In this document: one piece after another, positions 22,901 to 34,141 of the stretch | How positions within the stretch are numbered: position 1 is the first letter of the stretch | Layout: each line of letters opens with the position of its first letter | Assembly (NCBI GenBank): GCA_030248215.1 | Contig: JASANG010001958.1 | Location: forward strand, 47,111-111,110 | Direction of reading: 5' to 3' | DNA: 64,000 bases | From: Enoplolaimus lenunculus | Taxonomy: Eukaryota > Nematoda > Enoplea > Enoplida > Thoracostomopsidae | The notes under the pieces: model-generated | What the model was told of the DNA's origin: nothing | Database searches by the model: none | What the model saw: only the letters and a program-made list of their open reading frames with translations | Position numbers and translations under genes: made by a program

Positions 22901-25900
22901 AATTTGGGTATGTTACCTCAAGTATGCAGACATCTGAAAAGATATCTTATGATATTCGCAGATAATACCTCGCATATCATACTATATTGAAGAACAAAAG
23001 GTGAGCCACACATGTTAATAGCAGCCAAATACGAATGTTTGAATACGATATAGGGTGTATATGCAGACAAAATTTTACCCAATAGTTTAATAGGGACAAA
23101 ACGTGTACCAAGCTGCCCCGGTTATAACTAGCCAGCCAACAATTTAATAAGCCCACTGGAAAAATATACGTTGCGAATGAAATTTCACTCAAAATAACAA
23201 TGCTATGGAGTATTCCAGCTGATCAGACCATCCAGTAGCGGCTACAGGGGTGCCACATCGATCTCGATAGCCCCCTCTTGTAAATTTTTTGACCGTTTAA
23301 CCCTTACTCACATGAATATTTAGAATTTCTTTTGTCCTACTACTATACAATTTTTACGTTTCATAAAATTTGCCAGCCTGCCTCCTCTCGTCACAAATCT
23401 CCGGATCCGCCTCTGATACCATGTTTTAGTTCAGGTAGTTGCACACTAGTCTCTCGGGTGGGAGGCGTCTACGATGACCACCCAGCTATAGGAGCTTCAC
23501 GCTCGAGCCCAAGGAGGCGCTCACGTCTTGTAGACATTTTGCACTGCACATACATTTTGGAATTATTAAACACTGCTCACAGTGTCGGTGTTGCTCATAT
23601 ATTACTTGTGTTTAGTTGCTCATAGTATACTCTACGAGTTAAACGGTTAAATGTTGAAATTATTTTAAAAATTTAAGGTTGAAACCAAATTATCCCAAGA
23701 TACACTGTCGATACAAGCGTTCGTTCACGGCTCATACGTGGTTGCGTTGTATTTATTTGTGAAAATGTTATTTTTCTTAAACGTCGCGTTGCAATTTGTG
23801 ATCTTGAATAATTTTTTGGATTTTGGGGATACGCCTTTTTGGGGGTATACAATCTTGAATAACGTCAGCAACGGAGTCAAATGGCCGGAGTCGGCGATGT
23901 TTCCGCGTGTCACACTGTGCGACTTTCGAGTAAGTGCCACGGTCGCCGTCAGAGCGAGCGTCGGGGGTAATAATACCCCAACGTCGTAGGCAGGATTTCA
24001 TTTTACGGAAGGAATTAGGCACGAGGGTCCGGGGGAATTAGGCACGAGGGTCCGGGAGAATTAGGCACGAGGGTCCGGGAAAGTTAATACAACAATTTGT
24101 AATTTTCAACTGAGGTGGAAAGTTCAATTTATGGCAGAAAACTGTAGACCGAACACAAATAACGAAATTTAATTACTGTAGCAACCCGAATAATGGGGGG
24201 ACTGATATTTGTTTGGCCTTCCCAGAGGGTACCCCGTGTTATTAGGTTACAGATTGTTATTTATTTTTAACCCCTGCTTCGTCATCCTTCGTTACTGATA
24301 TATATCCGGTCCTGCAGTTATACGGTGAATTAAACGTTTGTCGTGTATCAAAAGCTTGAGTGATAATGCAAGATTATACTTAGGATGTACTTTCAAAACT
24401 TAAGTACGCATTAAAGTTTCGAGCTCAGCTACATTTGGGCCTGAAATTATTTATGCACTACAATTACGAACAATGGACATTTATGGACTCTAGTTAGTGT
24501 TCAAGGACTCTAATGATTTTTTGTTGATTTTTCAGGTTCGAGTACTCGGCAATCTACATCGTCATACAGTACAATGTGTGTTAATGATTAATATGTTCAA
24601 TGAGAAGTTTTTCGTATTTATGTGGTTTTGGTTTTTTGGCCTTGGGATTGTCAATTTTGTTTCGTTGGTCCAGTGGATATTCGAAGCGTTGGGATACCGA
24701 AACAACCGCGAATACATTAAACAATTTTTGACGCGGTCGCCAGAAGCCGTCAAAGAAATGGATCACAATCGAAATCGGTTCGGTGAGTCTTGACGGATAA
24801 TTTGGTGAACGCAAATGTTGTAGAAACAAACAGCATTTTTCCCTGCTGAAATTAGGAAATTTTATAAAAAATCGTGTAGGGCAAACCTTTGTCTTAGGGT
24901 GACACAGACACGTGGTGTACGCAAGTTAGGGTGACGCCATATGGTTTGACTTATTTTAATATATTCTGGCACCTTCATGTAAATTGCCGCGTGAAACCGG
25001 CATAATAGTTGGGCCAAAACAGGGCCGTTGCGGTAGTAAACATATTTCTAAGTCGAACCCTAAGCGTAAGAATGCGTGTATACTTAAGCCTTAGCGTGAA
25101 GTTAAAAATAGCCTTAAGCTTTAGCTTACTCTATTGCAGTCCTGCAGAAAAACGCTCTGCCCCTGATCTTTACGAGGGCCGCAGATTTGAAGCAAAAAAT
25201 GTCATTTCGGTAGGGGGGATTTATGTGGCGTAGCCGGTTCTGGCGATCGAACATATGAGCAAGATACTAATTTTTGAATTGAAACTCTTTCATTTTTTAC
25301 GCTAAATTTGTCTTATGGCTTAGCGTGAGGAATAGTCATATTCGCACGTGCAATTTTTTGCAGCAAGGATTTGCAGCTACAACTTGCGCGCTACAACATT
25401 TGTAAAACTTTTTTGGGCCAATGTAAAGAACATGGGTGGAACAGTATTATAAGCATATTCATAAGCCTAAGCCTAATCCGAATCCTAAGCCTAAGCGTAA
25501 GAATGAGCAGATTTCTAAGCCTACGCCAAAACCGTCGCCTAAGCCTAAAGCGCAGGAATGAGCAGATTCCTAAGCCTACGCCAAAACCGAAGCCTTAGCC
25601 TAAAGCGCAGGAATGAGCAGATTCCTAAGCCTACGCCAAAACCGAAGCCTAAGCCTAAAGCGCAGGAATGAGCATATTCCTAAGCCTACGCCAAAACCGA
25701 AGCCTAAGCCTAAACGCAGGAATGAGCAGATTCCTAAGCCTACGCCTACGCCTAAGCCAAAGCCAGGCAAAAAAATTAGTCTAAACCTTAAGCTTATTCT
25801 ATTCTATTCCGCAGAAAAACGTTCCGCCCCTGATCTTTACACGAACCAAATTTTTTCGATCATGATCCGTAGCCTGAGGTTGCCCATGGGAAGGCTCAAC

Positions 25901-27155
25901 CCCCTGTCCTTAAAAACTCAGGCCCTTCGTAGGAAAGTGTGAACCCACTAACGTAAAGCTTCTCGAATGACCCCCAATTAAAATTGGTTTGGGGCCCCAC
26001 TACCAGGTTGAGCTGACCATGGGCCTGTTTTGAACACATTTGGTTGCAGACGCAGCAGTTGATCGTTTTATTACCAAATCGCTTCATCCGGATGGCATTT
26101 TTCTGTTAAAGTTGATCTCGACCAATACAGGCGATATTGTCACCGAGGATTTAATTATGACCCTGTGGCGGACGTATTTGAACAAAAATCCGTCCGCATT
26201 ACGACCCTCGGAAAGGTTAGCGACGCCGCTGTCAGGGTGCGGTGTGACCGGATGTTCGTTTGTGAAATATATTTGTAAACTTGCGTGATTCGTTGGCACG
26301 AAATAGACTCAAAGTTTTTTATATTTTAAAATTTATTGTATATTTTATGAAATTCACAAAAATAAGCGAAAATGGATAGCTTAGACGTATAAGTTTTTCA
26401 GCTAAAACACTGTAGTGATATTTATACTGGCTTCTCAAACAAATGATACGGCCGATGTATTGAACCAGTCCATGGGCAGATCCAAGGGTTGGCCGCTGAA
26501 GCATACGCATTCGCCCAAACAGAGATCAAAACCAAAATTTGTATTAAGATTTAGTACTAAAATTACGCTTAGCTTCTCAATGATTTTTCGCTTGCGGAAT
26601 TTTTGCAAACATCCTGCGGCCTCTGAGTGAAAATATTAAGAATCTGCCGTTGAGCCAGACTCTTAAATTTCTAAAAAACATTTAATTTTACTTAAAAACA
26701 TTGACCTAAAAATTTCGTCCAATGAAATTAGATTATTTAAAAGTTTTCTTTCACCAATCACGTTGCGTTCATAGTCGGAACACTGCTATCAGTGGCACAC
26801 GCCGTTAAAAACATTTTGCTTTTGAAAAAATTAAGAACTTATTTTGTAAAAATAACCCTATTTTAAGGCGAAATAGTTGTTTTTTTTTAGTTTTTCTTCC
26901 GACTCGCCTGGGACCGGCCACGGCGGCGGTCCAGGTGGCGGCGTCCGTCTCGCGTCGCGTGCAACAGACGCAACTCGTGTCGACAGCGTCGACGAATTGC
27001 GTCCATTGCATCATCGACGCGGTGTAACTGCCAGTGACATTTCACCGGTGACAGCGCCGATACACACAGGGTCATCGCCGCCGCCACGTTACGATGAAAG
27101 TGTCACTGATGACAGCCATAGTCATGACAGTCCGACTATTCAGACTGAATTGTAG
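19973..27155 (+). CDS. innexin (gap-junction / hemichannel subunit), 7 exons
   Basis: Four-pass membrane protein that forms invertebrate gap junctions and hemichannels. Exons I infer: 19973-20155, 20797-21049, 22214-22326, 23678-23929, 24536-24782, 26050-26215 and 26891-27155. All junctions are GT-AG, phases agree and the total is 1479 nt (492 residues plus stop). The family signature YYQW lies at residues 116-119. Paired cysteines C54/C72 and C264/C281 fit extracellular loops 1 and 2. The motif PRVTLCDF followed by VRVLGNLHRH is typical of loop 2. Membrane segments lie near residues 28-48, 120-140, 205-226 and 287-309. NIT at 105 is a possible glycosylation site. The short third exon gives the cytoplasmic loop. 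The tail (405-492) is Gly/Pro/Ser-rich and low in conservation. The least certain junctions are the acceptor at 23677 and the GTTAGC donor at 26216. Length is usual for the family. No ortholog can be assigned. Confidence 0.93.
20452..20664 (-). mobile_element. GGCC-MITE (CAGGGGCGG end type) in innexin intron 1
   Basis: The ends are GGTCCATGTAAAGATCAGGG and the inverted partner finishing CTTACATTGGCC. The body is GCTTAGGCTTAGG-like hexamers with AATATGCTTA blocks. An 8-bp target duplication is not clean here. Confidence 0.8.
21415..21812 (+). mobile_element. GGCC-MITE (AAGGGGCG type) with an expanded internal minisatellite, innexin intron 2
   Basis: The left end is GGCCAATGTTACTGTTAGGG. The body holds about eight tandem units built on GTTGCAAAAATGTGTTCC followed by GCCTAA hexamers. 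Other copies carry one or two such units (for example 59942-60114), so this copy has expanded. The right part is cut by the ACTTAAGTA-type insertion that follows. Confidence 0.8.
21813..22097 (-). mobile_element. degraded ACTTAAGTA-type MITE inserted in a GGCC-MITE
   Basis: In reverse orientation it matches the elements at 27373-27741 and 47098-47470. Shared features are the ACTTAAGTAC blocks, the middle stretch with ATGAGTCT, and the end TTTCAGAAACxCAGCCA. It is shorter and more decayed than the other two. A fragment of another GGCC-MITE left end follows to about 22160. Confidence 0.65.
22326..22852 (+). repeat. 28-bp minisatellite starting on the exon 3 splice donor of the innexin
   Basis: Nineteen tandem units of 27-28 bp occur. 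Fifteen begin GGTAAGGTCAG and four begin GGAAGGTCAG. The first unit overlaps the last base of innexin exon 3 and the authentic 5' splice site, so the donor GTAAGG is itself part of the repeat. The 27-bp variants always follow a unit ending in GTATCAT, which shows a two-unit higher-order pattern. The array sits in intron 3 (22327-23677). Confidence 0.95.
23301..23648 (-). mobile_element. piggyBac-like MITE with tRNA-like body, innexin intron 3, with an internal insertion
   Basis: TTAA at 23297-23300 precedes the end CCCTTACTCACATG. The tRNA-like block (A-box and B-box remnants on the minus strand) lies at about 23430-23520. A segment at about 23330-23420 with a hAT-type GGATCCGCC end separates the left terminus from the body. 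The right terminus is worn. Confidence 0.6.
24012..24083 (+). repeat. three-copy 23-bp tandem repeat in innexin intron 4
   Basis: Three near-identical copies of GAATTAGGCACGAGGGTCCG plus three bases lie about 80 bp after the exon 4 donor. No function is evident. Confidence 0.85.
24176..24512 (-). mobile_element. TA-flanked Tc1/mariner-like MITE, truncated, next to innexin exon 5
   Basis: It starts TA-CTGTAGCAACCCGAATAA and matches the family represented in full at 15161-15606. The distal end is missing and the copy stops some 20 bp before the polypyrimidine tract and acceptor of exon 5 (24535). Confidence 0.75.
25012..25180 (+). mobile_element. GGCC-MITE in innexin intron 5 (first of two)
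   Basis: The right end CTCTGCCCCTGATCTTTACG-AGGGCC is clear. The left end GGCCAAAACAGGGCCG has lost a few bases. The body is TAAGCCTTAGCG-like. Confidence 0.7.
25416..25847 (+). mobile_element. GGCC-MITE with internal tandem expansion, innexin intron 5 (second of two)
   Basis: The left end is GGCCAATGTAAAGAACATGG and the right end is GTTCCGCCCCTGATCTTTAC. The body contains four units of roughly 60 bp built on GCAGGAATGAGCAGATTCC plus GCCTACGCC hexamers. The frames left open in it are an effect of the repeats, not a gene. Confidence 0.85.
26216..26890 (+). other. innexin intron 6
   Basis: Intron between the GTTAGC donor and the T-rich acceptor at 26889-26890. It holds a short segment shared with several other gene-free sites (about 26530-26590). 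No other feature is seen. Confidence 0.6.
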
Positions 27156-27372
27156 ACATTGGCTGAAAAAAAAAAAGGTTTCTGACGTTTATTTGGCTTG
27201 TATTTTGCATTTTTATTTTTTATAATTTAAGTTGTCTTCGTTGCAAAGACATGACTTAAGTGTTATATTATTTTTTAAATTTCGCTGCCAACTCAAATTT
27301 AGCATTCAATTTAGGCACAGGTTTACAATAACCAGAAACAGCGTCAATGAATTGAGGTTGTAAATGATCAGT
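27156..27372 (+). other. innexin 3' flank / probable 3' UTR
   Basis: AT-rich sequence after the TAG stop, beginning with an A-run at about 27167. I see no canonical AATAAA nearby, so the poly(A) site is not placed. Confidence 0.4.
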
Positions 27373-27741
27373 GGCTGGGTGTCTGAAACCCTACTTAAGT
27401 ACAAATTGGGACTTAAGTACGTGCTAAGTAATTACTTAACCATTTTGTCGTTTTTAAAAGTGTACTTAAGTTAAGCAAATACTTGAGTTATTTACTAAAT
27501 TCGATTTATTACAGATTAACAATTCAGGCGTATTAACTTTGGTGTAACTGAAATTTAAGACTCATGGTGCCTCCTTAATATAAGTAATATTCATTACTCT
27601 CTTGTTATCATTATGGCTCACGTTTGGCGTTTATTTGTTTGTGTTGAAAAAGTTAAATATCTGCTGAAGTCGTCCGACTTAAGTAATTACTTAAGCATAA
27701 CTTAAGTAAATACTTAAGTAAAATTTCACAAACCCAGCCAT
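27373..27741. mobile_element. ACTTAAGTA-family MITE
   Basis: The ends are TGGCTGGGTGTCTGAAAC and TTTCACAAACCCAGCCA. Both arms are dense in ACTTAAGTA palindromes and there is no ORF. A sister copy is at 47098-47470 and a reversed relic at 21813-22097. Confidence 0.8.
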
Positions 27742-27921
27742 TGTCCAAAAATGGCTTGTCAATTCAATTAATGAACCAATATTTTAATTGCAGGGCCGGC
27801 ATCATGGCACAAATTCTATCCCGCCGTTTAATTCCCCCCCCCACCTTCGTCATCGGTTATGGTATTTTCTCGTCTATCCCCCGAGACACCTTCGCAATCA
27901 TTGCCATAAGCAGCAGTGGGT

Positions 27922-28130
27922 GGCTCATGTCAAGATCAGGGGCGGAGAGTTTTTCTGTGGGACTAGAACAGAGTAAGCTTAAGCTTTAGACGAATTTTTT
28001 TGTTTGGCTTTAGGCTTAGGCTTAGGCTTAGGAACCGGAACAAACTCATTCTTACGCTTAGGTTTAGGCTTAGGATTAAGCTTAGGAATATGCTAATAAT
28101 ACAGTTTCGCCTCTGTTCTTTACATTGGCC
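27922..28130 (-). mobile_element. GGCC-MITE, CAGGGGCGG end type
   Basis: The ends are GGCTCATGTCAAGATCAGGG and GCCTCTGTTCTTTACATTGG-CC, around TTAGGC-like hexamers and the AAGCTTAAGCTTTAGAC box. Confidence 0.8.
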
Positions 28131-28474
28131 GCAGCAGATAACTAATGCTAAATCTAAAGTATTTAAAAAATTGCATGCAATTTTACCACAATTTACATTG
28201 CGAGTACCCACTGCACTGTGTGATTTTCATGTTAATGACTTTAGATGGAGGCAATAGGTACTGTCATAGGGGCCTGCGACTGAGTTGCAATCCCAAAACC
28301 GTTCGTGTATCCGGTCCAGGTAAGGTATCCCACCTATCGAGACAATGGTCGCACCAGTCTCCCTACAATGATGTTTGGGCTTAAGCTTAGACTTAGTCGA
28401 GTATAACCTCATACAACAAATAATAATCCTGTTACTAAAATAACATATATAATATCGGTACTTGTTTGCTTTGT

Positions 28475-28766
28475 GTTTCGGTAAATGTTACTTTGAACGA
28501 CGTAACAGAAGTAAAGCGGATTCACAAGCCTAAGCCTAAGCCTACGCTTCAGCTCACGGTTAAGCCTCTAACGATGCCTAGGCTCAAACATAAGCCTAAG
28601 CCTAAACCTAGGCCTCAGCGTAAGGATAAGCCTATAGTAGATGAAATTACATCTGCTGCCTATAACTAAACCTAGGACTGAGAGCCTAAACAAAAAGTTA
28701 GTCTAAAGCTTAAGCTTATTCTATTGTAGTCCGGAAACACTGCACGTCATTCTAAGTCACATGGAC
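28475..28766 (+). mobile_element. worn GGCC-MITE
   Basis: The left end GGTAAATGTTACTTTGAACG is of the AAGGGGCG type. The right side carries the CTAAAGCTTAAGCTTATTCT box and ends near CACATGGACC. Hexamers are degenerate. Confidence 0.6.
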
Positions 28767-29008
28767 CGCTTATAGTGGGCATTATACATTATATTTTTGT
28801 GTTTTTTACGTTCTTGCCATGTGTACGCTATTCTAATGCTTGAAAAAAATTACTTACCGAAACTGAATCAAAATTTCTCAGCTTGGCAGATATGTTGAGT
28901 TAAACTTGAAATTAAATTTGAAATTTAAAAAATCTTCACTATTACAGTGCTAAAATAACGAATAGCTGAAGTATAAATTATTAATGTTTCTACACGGATA
29001 ACCGTTTT

Positions 29009-29209
29009 GGCCAATGTAAAGAACAAGGGCGAAACAGTATTAAGCATATTCGTAAGCCTAAACCTAAGCCTAAGCGCAAAAATGAGCATATTTCTAAGCC
29101 TAAGCCTGAGCCTAAAGCATAAGACAAGCAAACGGAATTAGTCTAAAGCTTAAGCTTACTCTATTGCAGTCCTACGGAACAACGTTCCGCCCTGATGTTT
29201 ACTTGGACC
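29009..29209 (+). mobile_element. GGCC-MITE, CAGGGGCGG end type
   Basis: The ends are GGCCAATGTAAAGAACAAGG and GTTCCGCCCTGATGTTTAC then TTGGACC. Flanks ACCGTTTT and ACCGCTTT match 7 of 8. Confidence 0.88.
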
Positions 29210-29380
29210 ACCGCTTTTTATCTTAGAATTTAAGTTTTTATTAATTATCGGAATTTTCAAATTGATATTTTTCATACAATCAAACTTGTTTCCTACCAAT
29301 TTTGATTTTAGGAATCTATTTTTCAAATTTGCAATGGATTTGGTTTTTGTAAACATAGGCCATTTTGGCATTGAAAATTT

Positions 29381-29559
29381 GGCCAATGTTACGTTTAAAG
29401 CCGTATTAACAGTAGATTAAGCATATTCCAAAAGTCTAATAAGCATTGAAAAAAAGTGTATTCCTACACTTAAGCAAAAAATCTAGTCAAGTATCTAAAG
29501 CCTACTCTTTTACAGATCCAAAATATACCACCGGAACGGCCCTAAAAGTAACATGGGCC
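29381..29559 (+). mobile_element. GGCC-MITE, AAGGGGCG end type, perfect target duplication
   Basis: It starts GGCCAATGTTACGTTTAAAG and finishes CCCTAAAAGTAACATGGGCC. Identical flanks GAAAATTT at 29373-29380 and 29560-29567 show that this end type also makes 8-bp duplications. Confidence 0.92.
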
Positions 29560-29584
29560 GAAAATTTAGTATGTTTCATGCATG

Positions 29585-29735
29585 GGCCCATACATAAAAC
29601 AGGGCCGGATCGTTTTCCGGCGGGGCTGTAATAGAGTCAGTTTAAGCTTTAGACTGATACTTTTTTGTTTACGCTTAGGTTTAGGCTTAGGAATATCCTT
29701 ATACTACTGTTCCGGCCCTGTTCTATACATTGGCC
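29585..29735 (-). mobile_element. GGCC-MITE, GGGCCGG end type
   Basis: The ends are GGCCCATACATAAAACAGGG and TTCCGGCCCTGTTCTATACA then TTGGCC. No matching flanks are seen. Confidence 0.8.
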
Positions 29736-29779
29736 TAAGCTTTTAAACGATATGTCGTTGTTTGGCTGTGTGATGTAGT

Positions 29780-30925
29780 AAAATCAATTTATCACCGTCT
29801 TTGAATATTTTGACGTGGTCGATGTACAGATGTCACTACACCCAGCGCCTCGAAATCTTAGTGGATGTAGGCTTTTGGCAGCTGGAATCACATTTCTCTG
29901 AAAATTTGTAAGCTCTCGGGCTGCACACAAATTTTGGGGATAACATCTGGGCAGAAAGGCCCCGTACAAGATCGTGTCGGTAGGCACCAGCTTTGATTCG
30001 GAAAGCTCTGAGCCAAAATATGCAGCCCTTGAAGTTTCGGTGTCCGGCAGAGTTGCTACGTTCACATGTGCAAATCTCGCTCCTCGCGCCGTTGCAACTT
30101 TTTACTGTGCGAAATCGGGTTATTCGGAAAATTTGCGTCGCTCTTAAAGTTTATTATTCGCGCCGGCCTAATTTTGCCCGATGGTCACTCGGTAGGGTGA
30201 CAATTGTGCATTTTCTAGTCAGATCCGTAAGCGGGATGTTTCGGTGTGATCGGATCGGTTTGCACTTATTTTTCCGAGGTCGTTTTTTGCGAGAACGCTT
30301 ATGCTTAATATGGTACTCGGCTGAATTTTCTCGCTTTAGTTCGATACTCTTAGGCTAAGTGAAGTTACTGTTCTCGAAACATGGGTGCATTTCGGTTTGG
30401 TTACGCTGGGGGTGACTGCTAATTTTGCGGATCCCCGTGATTCCCCGTGTTGGTGACTCTGAACGAACCTACCCCTTTCGCGGGCTTAGCATAGTGCAAC
30501 GCATTCGATCATTTTCCATCCGCATAAGCAGAAAGTTGCCGAGGGTAGGCGGCGCACCAAAAGCTTCTGACTTATAGTCGAGTTTAAAAGATAGCTGTAT
30601 GTGAGAAGATTAGCCCATATATACAACAGGTCCCAAATAAACTGATATTAATCATTTCCCTTAGAATTGTTGTGACCCATGATCAGGGCCAAGGCTCCTA
30701 ATCGCGAACGCGTCTCCCGTCCCGTGGTCCCCATCGAGGCCTCATAGGGGTTCAAAAGGGCCGTCAACATATTTATTAAGCCCCGATACGATCTACCGGT
30801 TCCTCTTGTGGTTCGCCACGGCTTGCGTCTTGTTCAAAGTAGTCCTAATCAAGGGAAACCACGATTCGATGGTCGATCCCATTCTGGGTAACTGTAAACT
30901 TCGATGTTTTGTGCGTGGGAACGTT
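29780..30925. other. unidentified coding-like, relatively GC-rich island
   Basis: Composition differs from the surrounding MITEs and no MITE sequence is seen in it. Frames of 93 (minus, 29784-30065) and 121 codons (plus, 29993-30358) overlap. 30670-30915 also reads protein-like in parts but is not intact. It contains a small GTGG-TTCG-CCAC stem-loop (about 30811-30822). I recognise no protein or RNA family. A decayed gene, a decayed mobile element or a structured RNA are all possible. Confidence 0.3.
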
Positions 30926-31346
30926 TTATAATGGTCAGAATTTAGACTAATTTTCTGCGAATGCAACTAAAACATTTACTAAGGCGTCTGGGTACAAGAC
31001 TCGGCACTACGCATTAGGATTAGACTTAGGGTTGCACTGTACTTTACTGCGTTTTCGCGTCCGCACGCCAGCGCACTCAGCCGGACGATGCCGCCGGACG
31101 CTGCTATGCGTTGCGAACAAAAATATTAACAAAATCTATTTGGCGAACTTTTAAGCTCGCAAAATTAATTGCAATCGTGGTCTTGATTATGTGAGCCAAA
31201 CTAGGATGTATTGGTCAATGTATAAAGAACAGGAGCGGAACAGTATTATACGCATATTCCTAAGCCTAAACCTAAGCGTAAGATTGGTTGTTAAAATCGT
31301 TATTTATTTAAAGTTAATAGTAAATTAATAGGTTGACAATGTAAAG
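30926..31346. other. no gene recognised; MITE fragments
   Basis: A TTAGGGTTGCACTGTACTTT end at about 31027 and a left half of a GGCC-MITE (31213-31290). Confidence 0.5.
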
Positions 31347-31554
31347 GGCCAATGTTTAAAACAGGGCCGGATCGTTTTCCGGCGGGGCTGTAATAGAGTC
31401 AGTTTAAGCTTTAGACTAAGTTTTTGCTTAAGCTTAGGCTTAGGTTTAGGTTTAGGTTTAGGAATATGCTCATCCATGCGCTTAGGCTTAGGCTTAGGCT
31501 TAGGCTCAGGAATATATTTACGCTACTATTCCGGCCATGTTCAATACACGGGCC
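31347..31554 (-). mobile_element. GGCC-MITE, GGGCCGG end type
   Basis: The ends are GGCCAATGTTTAAAACAGGG and TTCCGGCCATGTTCAATACA then CGGGCC. Flanks ATGTAAAG and AGGTAAAG match 7 of 8. Confidence 0.88.
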
Positions 31555-31857
31555 AGGTAAAGTGTCAACCTGAATAATTTTCACATTTAAAACGAAAGGG
31601 AATCGTTAAGCCAAACGTGCTGTATTGCGGTCTATGTTTTCGATACATGAGGCTGATTCCGGCCCCGAAATTAGAACTTTACCAATTCAGTTTCAATAAC
31701 ATTTCTAAGTCTGGTTGAAGGGTAACTTTCCTAAAACATAGAATTATTTTAAACCAGCTGTTAAAACAATTATCGGCCACGTGTGTGTATGGAGATGACC
31801 GTAGGTGCTGGGGGTAGCGTCCTTGCCCTTCGTGATATGTATGTACATTCTGATTAC

Positions 31858-32207
31858 GGCTAATGTAAAGATCACGGGCGGAACGTTTTTTCTGCTGGAC
31901 TAGAAAAGAGTAAGCTTACGCTTTACACTAATGTTTTTTGCTTGGCTTAGGCGTAGGCTTAGGTTTAGGCTTAGGAATATGCTCATTTTTACGCTTAAGC
32001 TTACGCTTAGGCTTAGGTTTAGGCTTAGGAATATGCTCATTTGTACGCTTAAGCTTAGGCTTAGGCTTAGATTTAGGCTTAGGAATATGCTCATTTTTAC
32101 GCTTAAGCTTAGGCTTAGGCTTAGATTTAGGCTTAGGAATATGCTCATTCTTACCCTTTAGGCTTAGGCTTAGGCTTAGGTATATGCTTATAGTCCTGTT
32201 ATTGGCC
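31858..32207 (-). mobile_element. GGCC-MITE with repeated interior
   Basis: The left end is GGCTAATGTAAAGATCACGG. Four interior blocks of about 60 bp repeat GGAATATGCTCATTTTTACG plus TTAGGC hexamers. The right end TTATTGGCCCTGATTACTA is altered. Confidence 0.75.
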
Positions 32208-33489
32208 CTGATTACTAAACAAAGGTTTTGCGAAAAATGACCATAATACTCTGATAAATTGACCCCCCACGCGGAAAGATATGAATTATTCCCTTGAGAC
32301 ACTTTTGTTCGTACGGTTTTATGTTTTTAAAATTTTAAGCTCAACCATGCTTATCCAACCTGCCCTAAAACATTTTCAACTGAATCTCAATTATAATCTG
32401 TCTTTTTTTGGACGTTAAACGGATTTTAAAGAATTTTGACAGAAACCGCTCTGAACGCTAGTTTTGTTTGTTGAATTTAGATTGATTTATACTGCGGTTT
32501 TTAACATTTTTAGCTTGTGGCTGATAGGAGGCTGTGTAGGGCCTATAGAACAACCAGGAGCGGATCGTTTTTTCCGTGAGACTGGAATAAAGAAAGTTTA
32601 AGCTTTAGACAAATTTTTAGCTTAGGGTTTGGTTTAGGAATATGCTTGTATTACTGTTACCGCCCTGTTTTAAGCATTGACAGAGATAGTCCAGCTTCGT
32701 TTGCCTAAAATAAGTATAATATACCATAACCCCCTCTAACCAGAAGGAAAAGGGAATGAAATCTTTGGCGGATTCAGGATTTATCGGTGGGGTGGATACT
32801 TTTTGTGTTCTGAAATTTTACTGGTTTGACGCCCGTTTTGGTCATTTCTTAGTATTTTCAGGTTCACCAATTGTACTGGAAGCGAAAAATATTTGAATTC
32901 GTGCTGTAAATACCACGTAATATGTCTTCCACCTTTATTTGGCTAAAAACACACCCACCGAGTTTGATATAAACCATTCACACGAAATAGTTTTAGTAGC
33001 ATCACAACAACAGGCGGGTCCGTAGCCAAAAGGGGCAGAGTGGGCTCAGCCCCCCTGTAAATATTTTACCCCCTAGAAAATTTTCAACCTTGCTTGTAAG
33101 TCGTTGAAACCCTAATTATAGCCCTCATAAAAAATTCTTAGCCCCCTTAACCAGGTGAGCTGGCTACGGGCCTGACCACAAAGCAGCCGTGCATGTACAA
33201 CCTTTGGGGCGTTAGCGACCAAATTTGACCACTCGACCACGACGCGGTACTTTAAACCTTGTCTATAAATTTTAATTTCATGGCTTAAATTTTAAAATTG
33301 ACTAAATCGAATTATATAAAAGCTAAAAGTTCAAAGGAATCCCAACACTTGTGACTATTCACATTTAAATTTATACCCAAACTTCTGTTGGCTAATATTT
33401 GACGCCTTAATTTGCTTCTCTGTAGTGGCTGTTCACCTCTGTAAAGTTTATTTGATTTTGTTTAAGAGCGTAATAGGGCGCAGCGCGCA
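32208..33489. other. no gene recognised; MITE relics
   Basis: A GGCC-MITE relic (32534-32680) and a CAGGCCCGTAGCC-family element (33011-33174, ends CAGGCGGGTCCGTAGCC and GGCTACGGGCCTG). The rest is AT-rich without coding signal. Confidence 0.5.
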
Positions 33490-33705
33490 GTGACCCTGGC
33501 ACACGTATAGAACAGGCCTGGAACGTTTTCCTGCATGACTATACTAGAGTAAGCACAAGCTTTAGACTATTGTTTTTGCTTTAGGTTTATGCTTTATGCT
33601 TTTACGTATAAACTCATCATTAAGCTTAGGCTTAGGCTTATTGTTACGCTTAGGTTTAGGAATATGCTTTATACTACTGTTACGGCCTTGTTCACTACAT
33701 TGGCC
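33490..33705 (-). mobile_element. GGCC-MITE, GGGCCGG end type, diverged
   Basis: The ends are GGCACACGTATAGAACAGGC and TTACGGCCTTGTTCACTACA then TTGGCC. The interior is TTAGGC-like with irregular spacing. Confidence 0.7.
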
Positions 33706-34141
33706 GAATCTGTTTTAGCTGCGGTAAGAAATTTAGGGATAGCAGTCACATTTAAGCTATTTTTATAAATATTGGAACGTTCAAGCTACAATCGATTTAA
33801 AACGGCAACTTGCGTTTACGCCTAAAAATTATAGCGAATAAAATAATACCATTTCCCTAAACTTTTTAATTATCGGGCTAGGAGTGTTAGGGTTGCGTTA
33901 TACTTGACGTGCGATTGCGTTTTTGCTTGACGTCCCTCTATTTTATAGGGTTATAAGTGGTTGCAAAAAGGCCATAAAGTATGAGGCAAGCATTTTCTAT
34001 TACGTTTACTTCTATTTAAGCCACTTCTTTCATCACCCATAAACGAGGGGGTAGGATAAAATGCAACGCGTCGCTGCACTGCCAAAAAATGGTGAGTCAA
34101 ATTGACTGTCTTCGGAATAGGCTTTACGAGACTACACAAAC

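Noticed and set aside
25371-25942. Two Lys-Pro rich frames (75 and 109 codons) in innexin intron 5
   Set aside because: They lie inside the repeat body of a GGCC-MITE.
31900-32302. Frames of 82-124 codons on both strands
   Set aside because: They are repeat-derived frames of the GGCC-MITE at 31858-32207.
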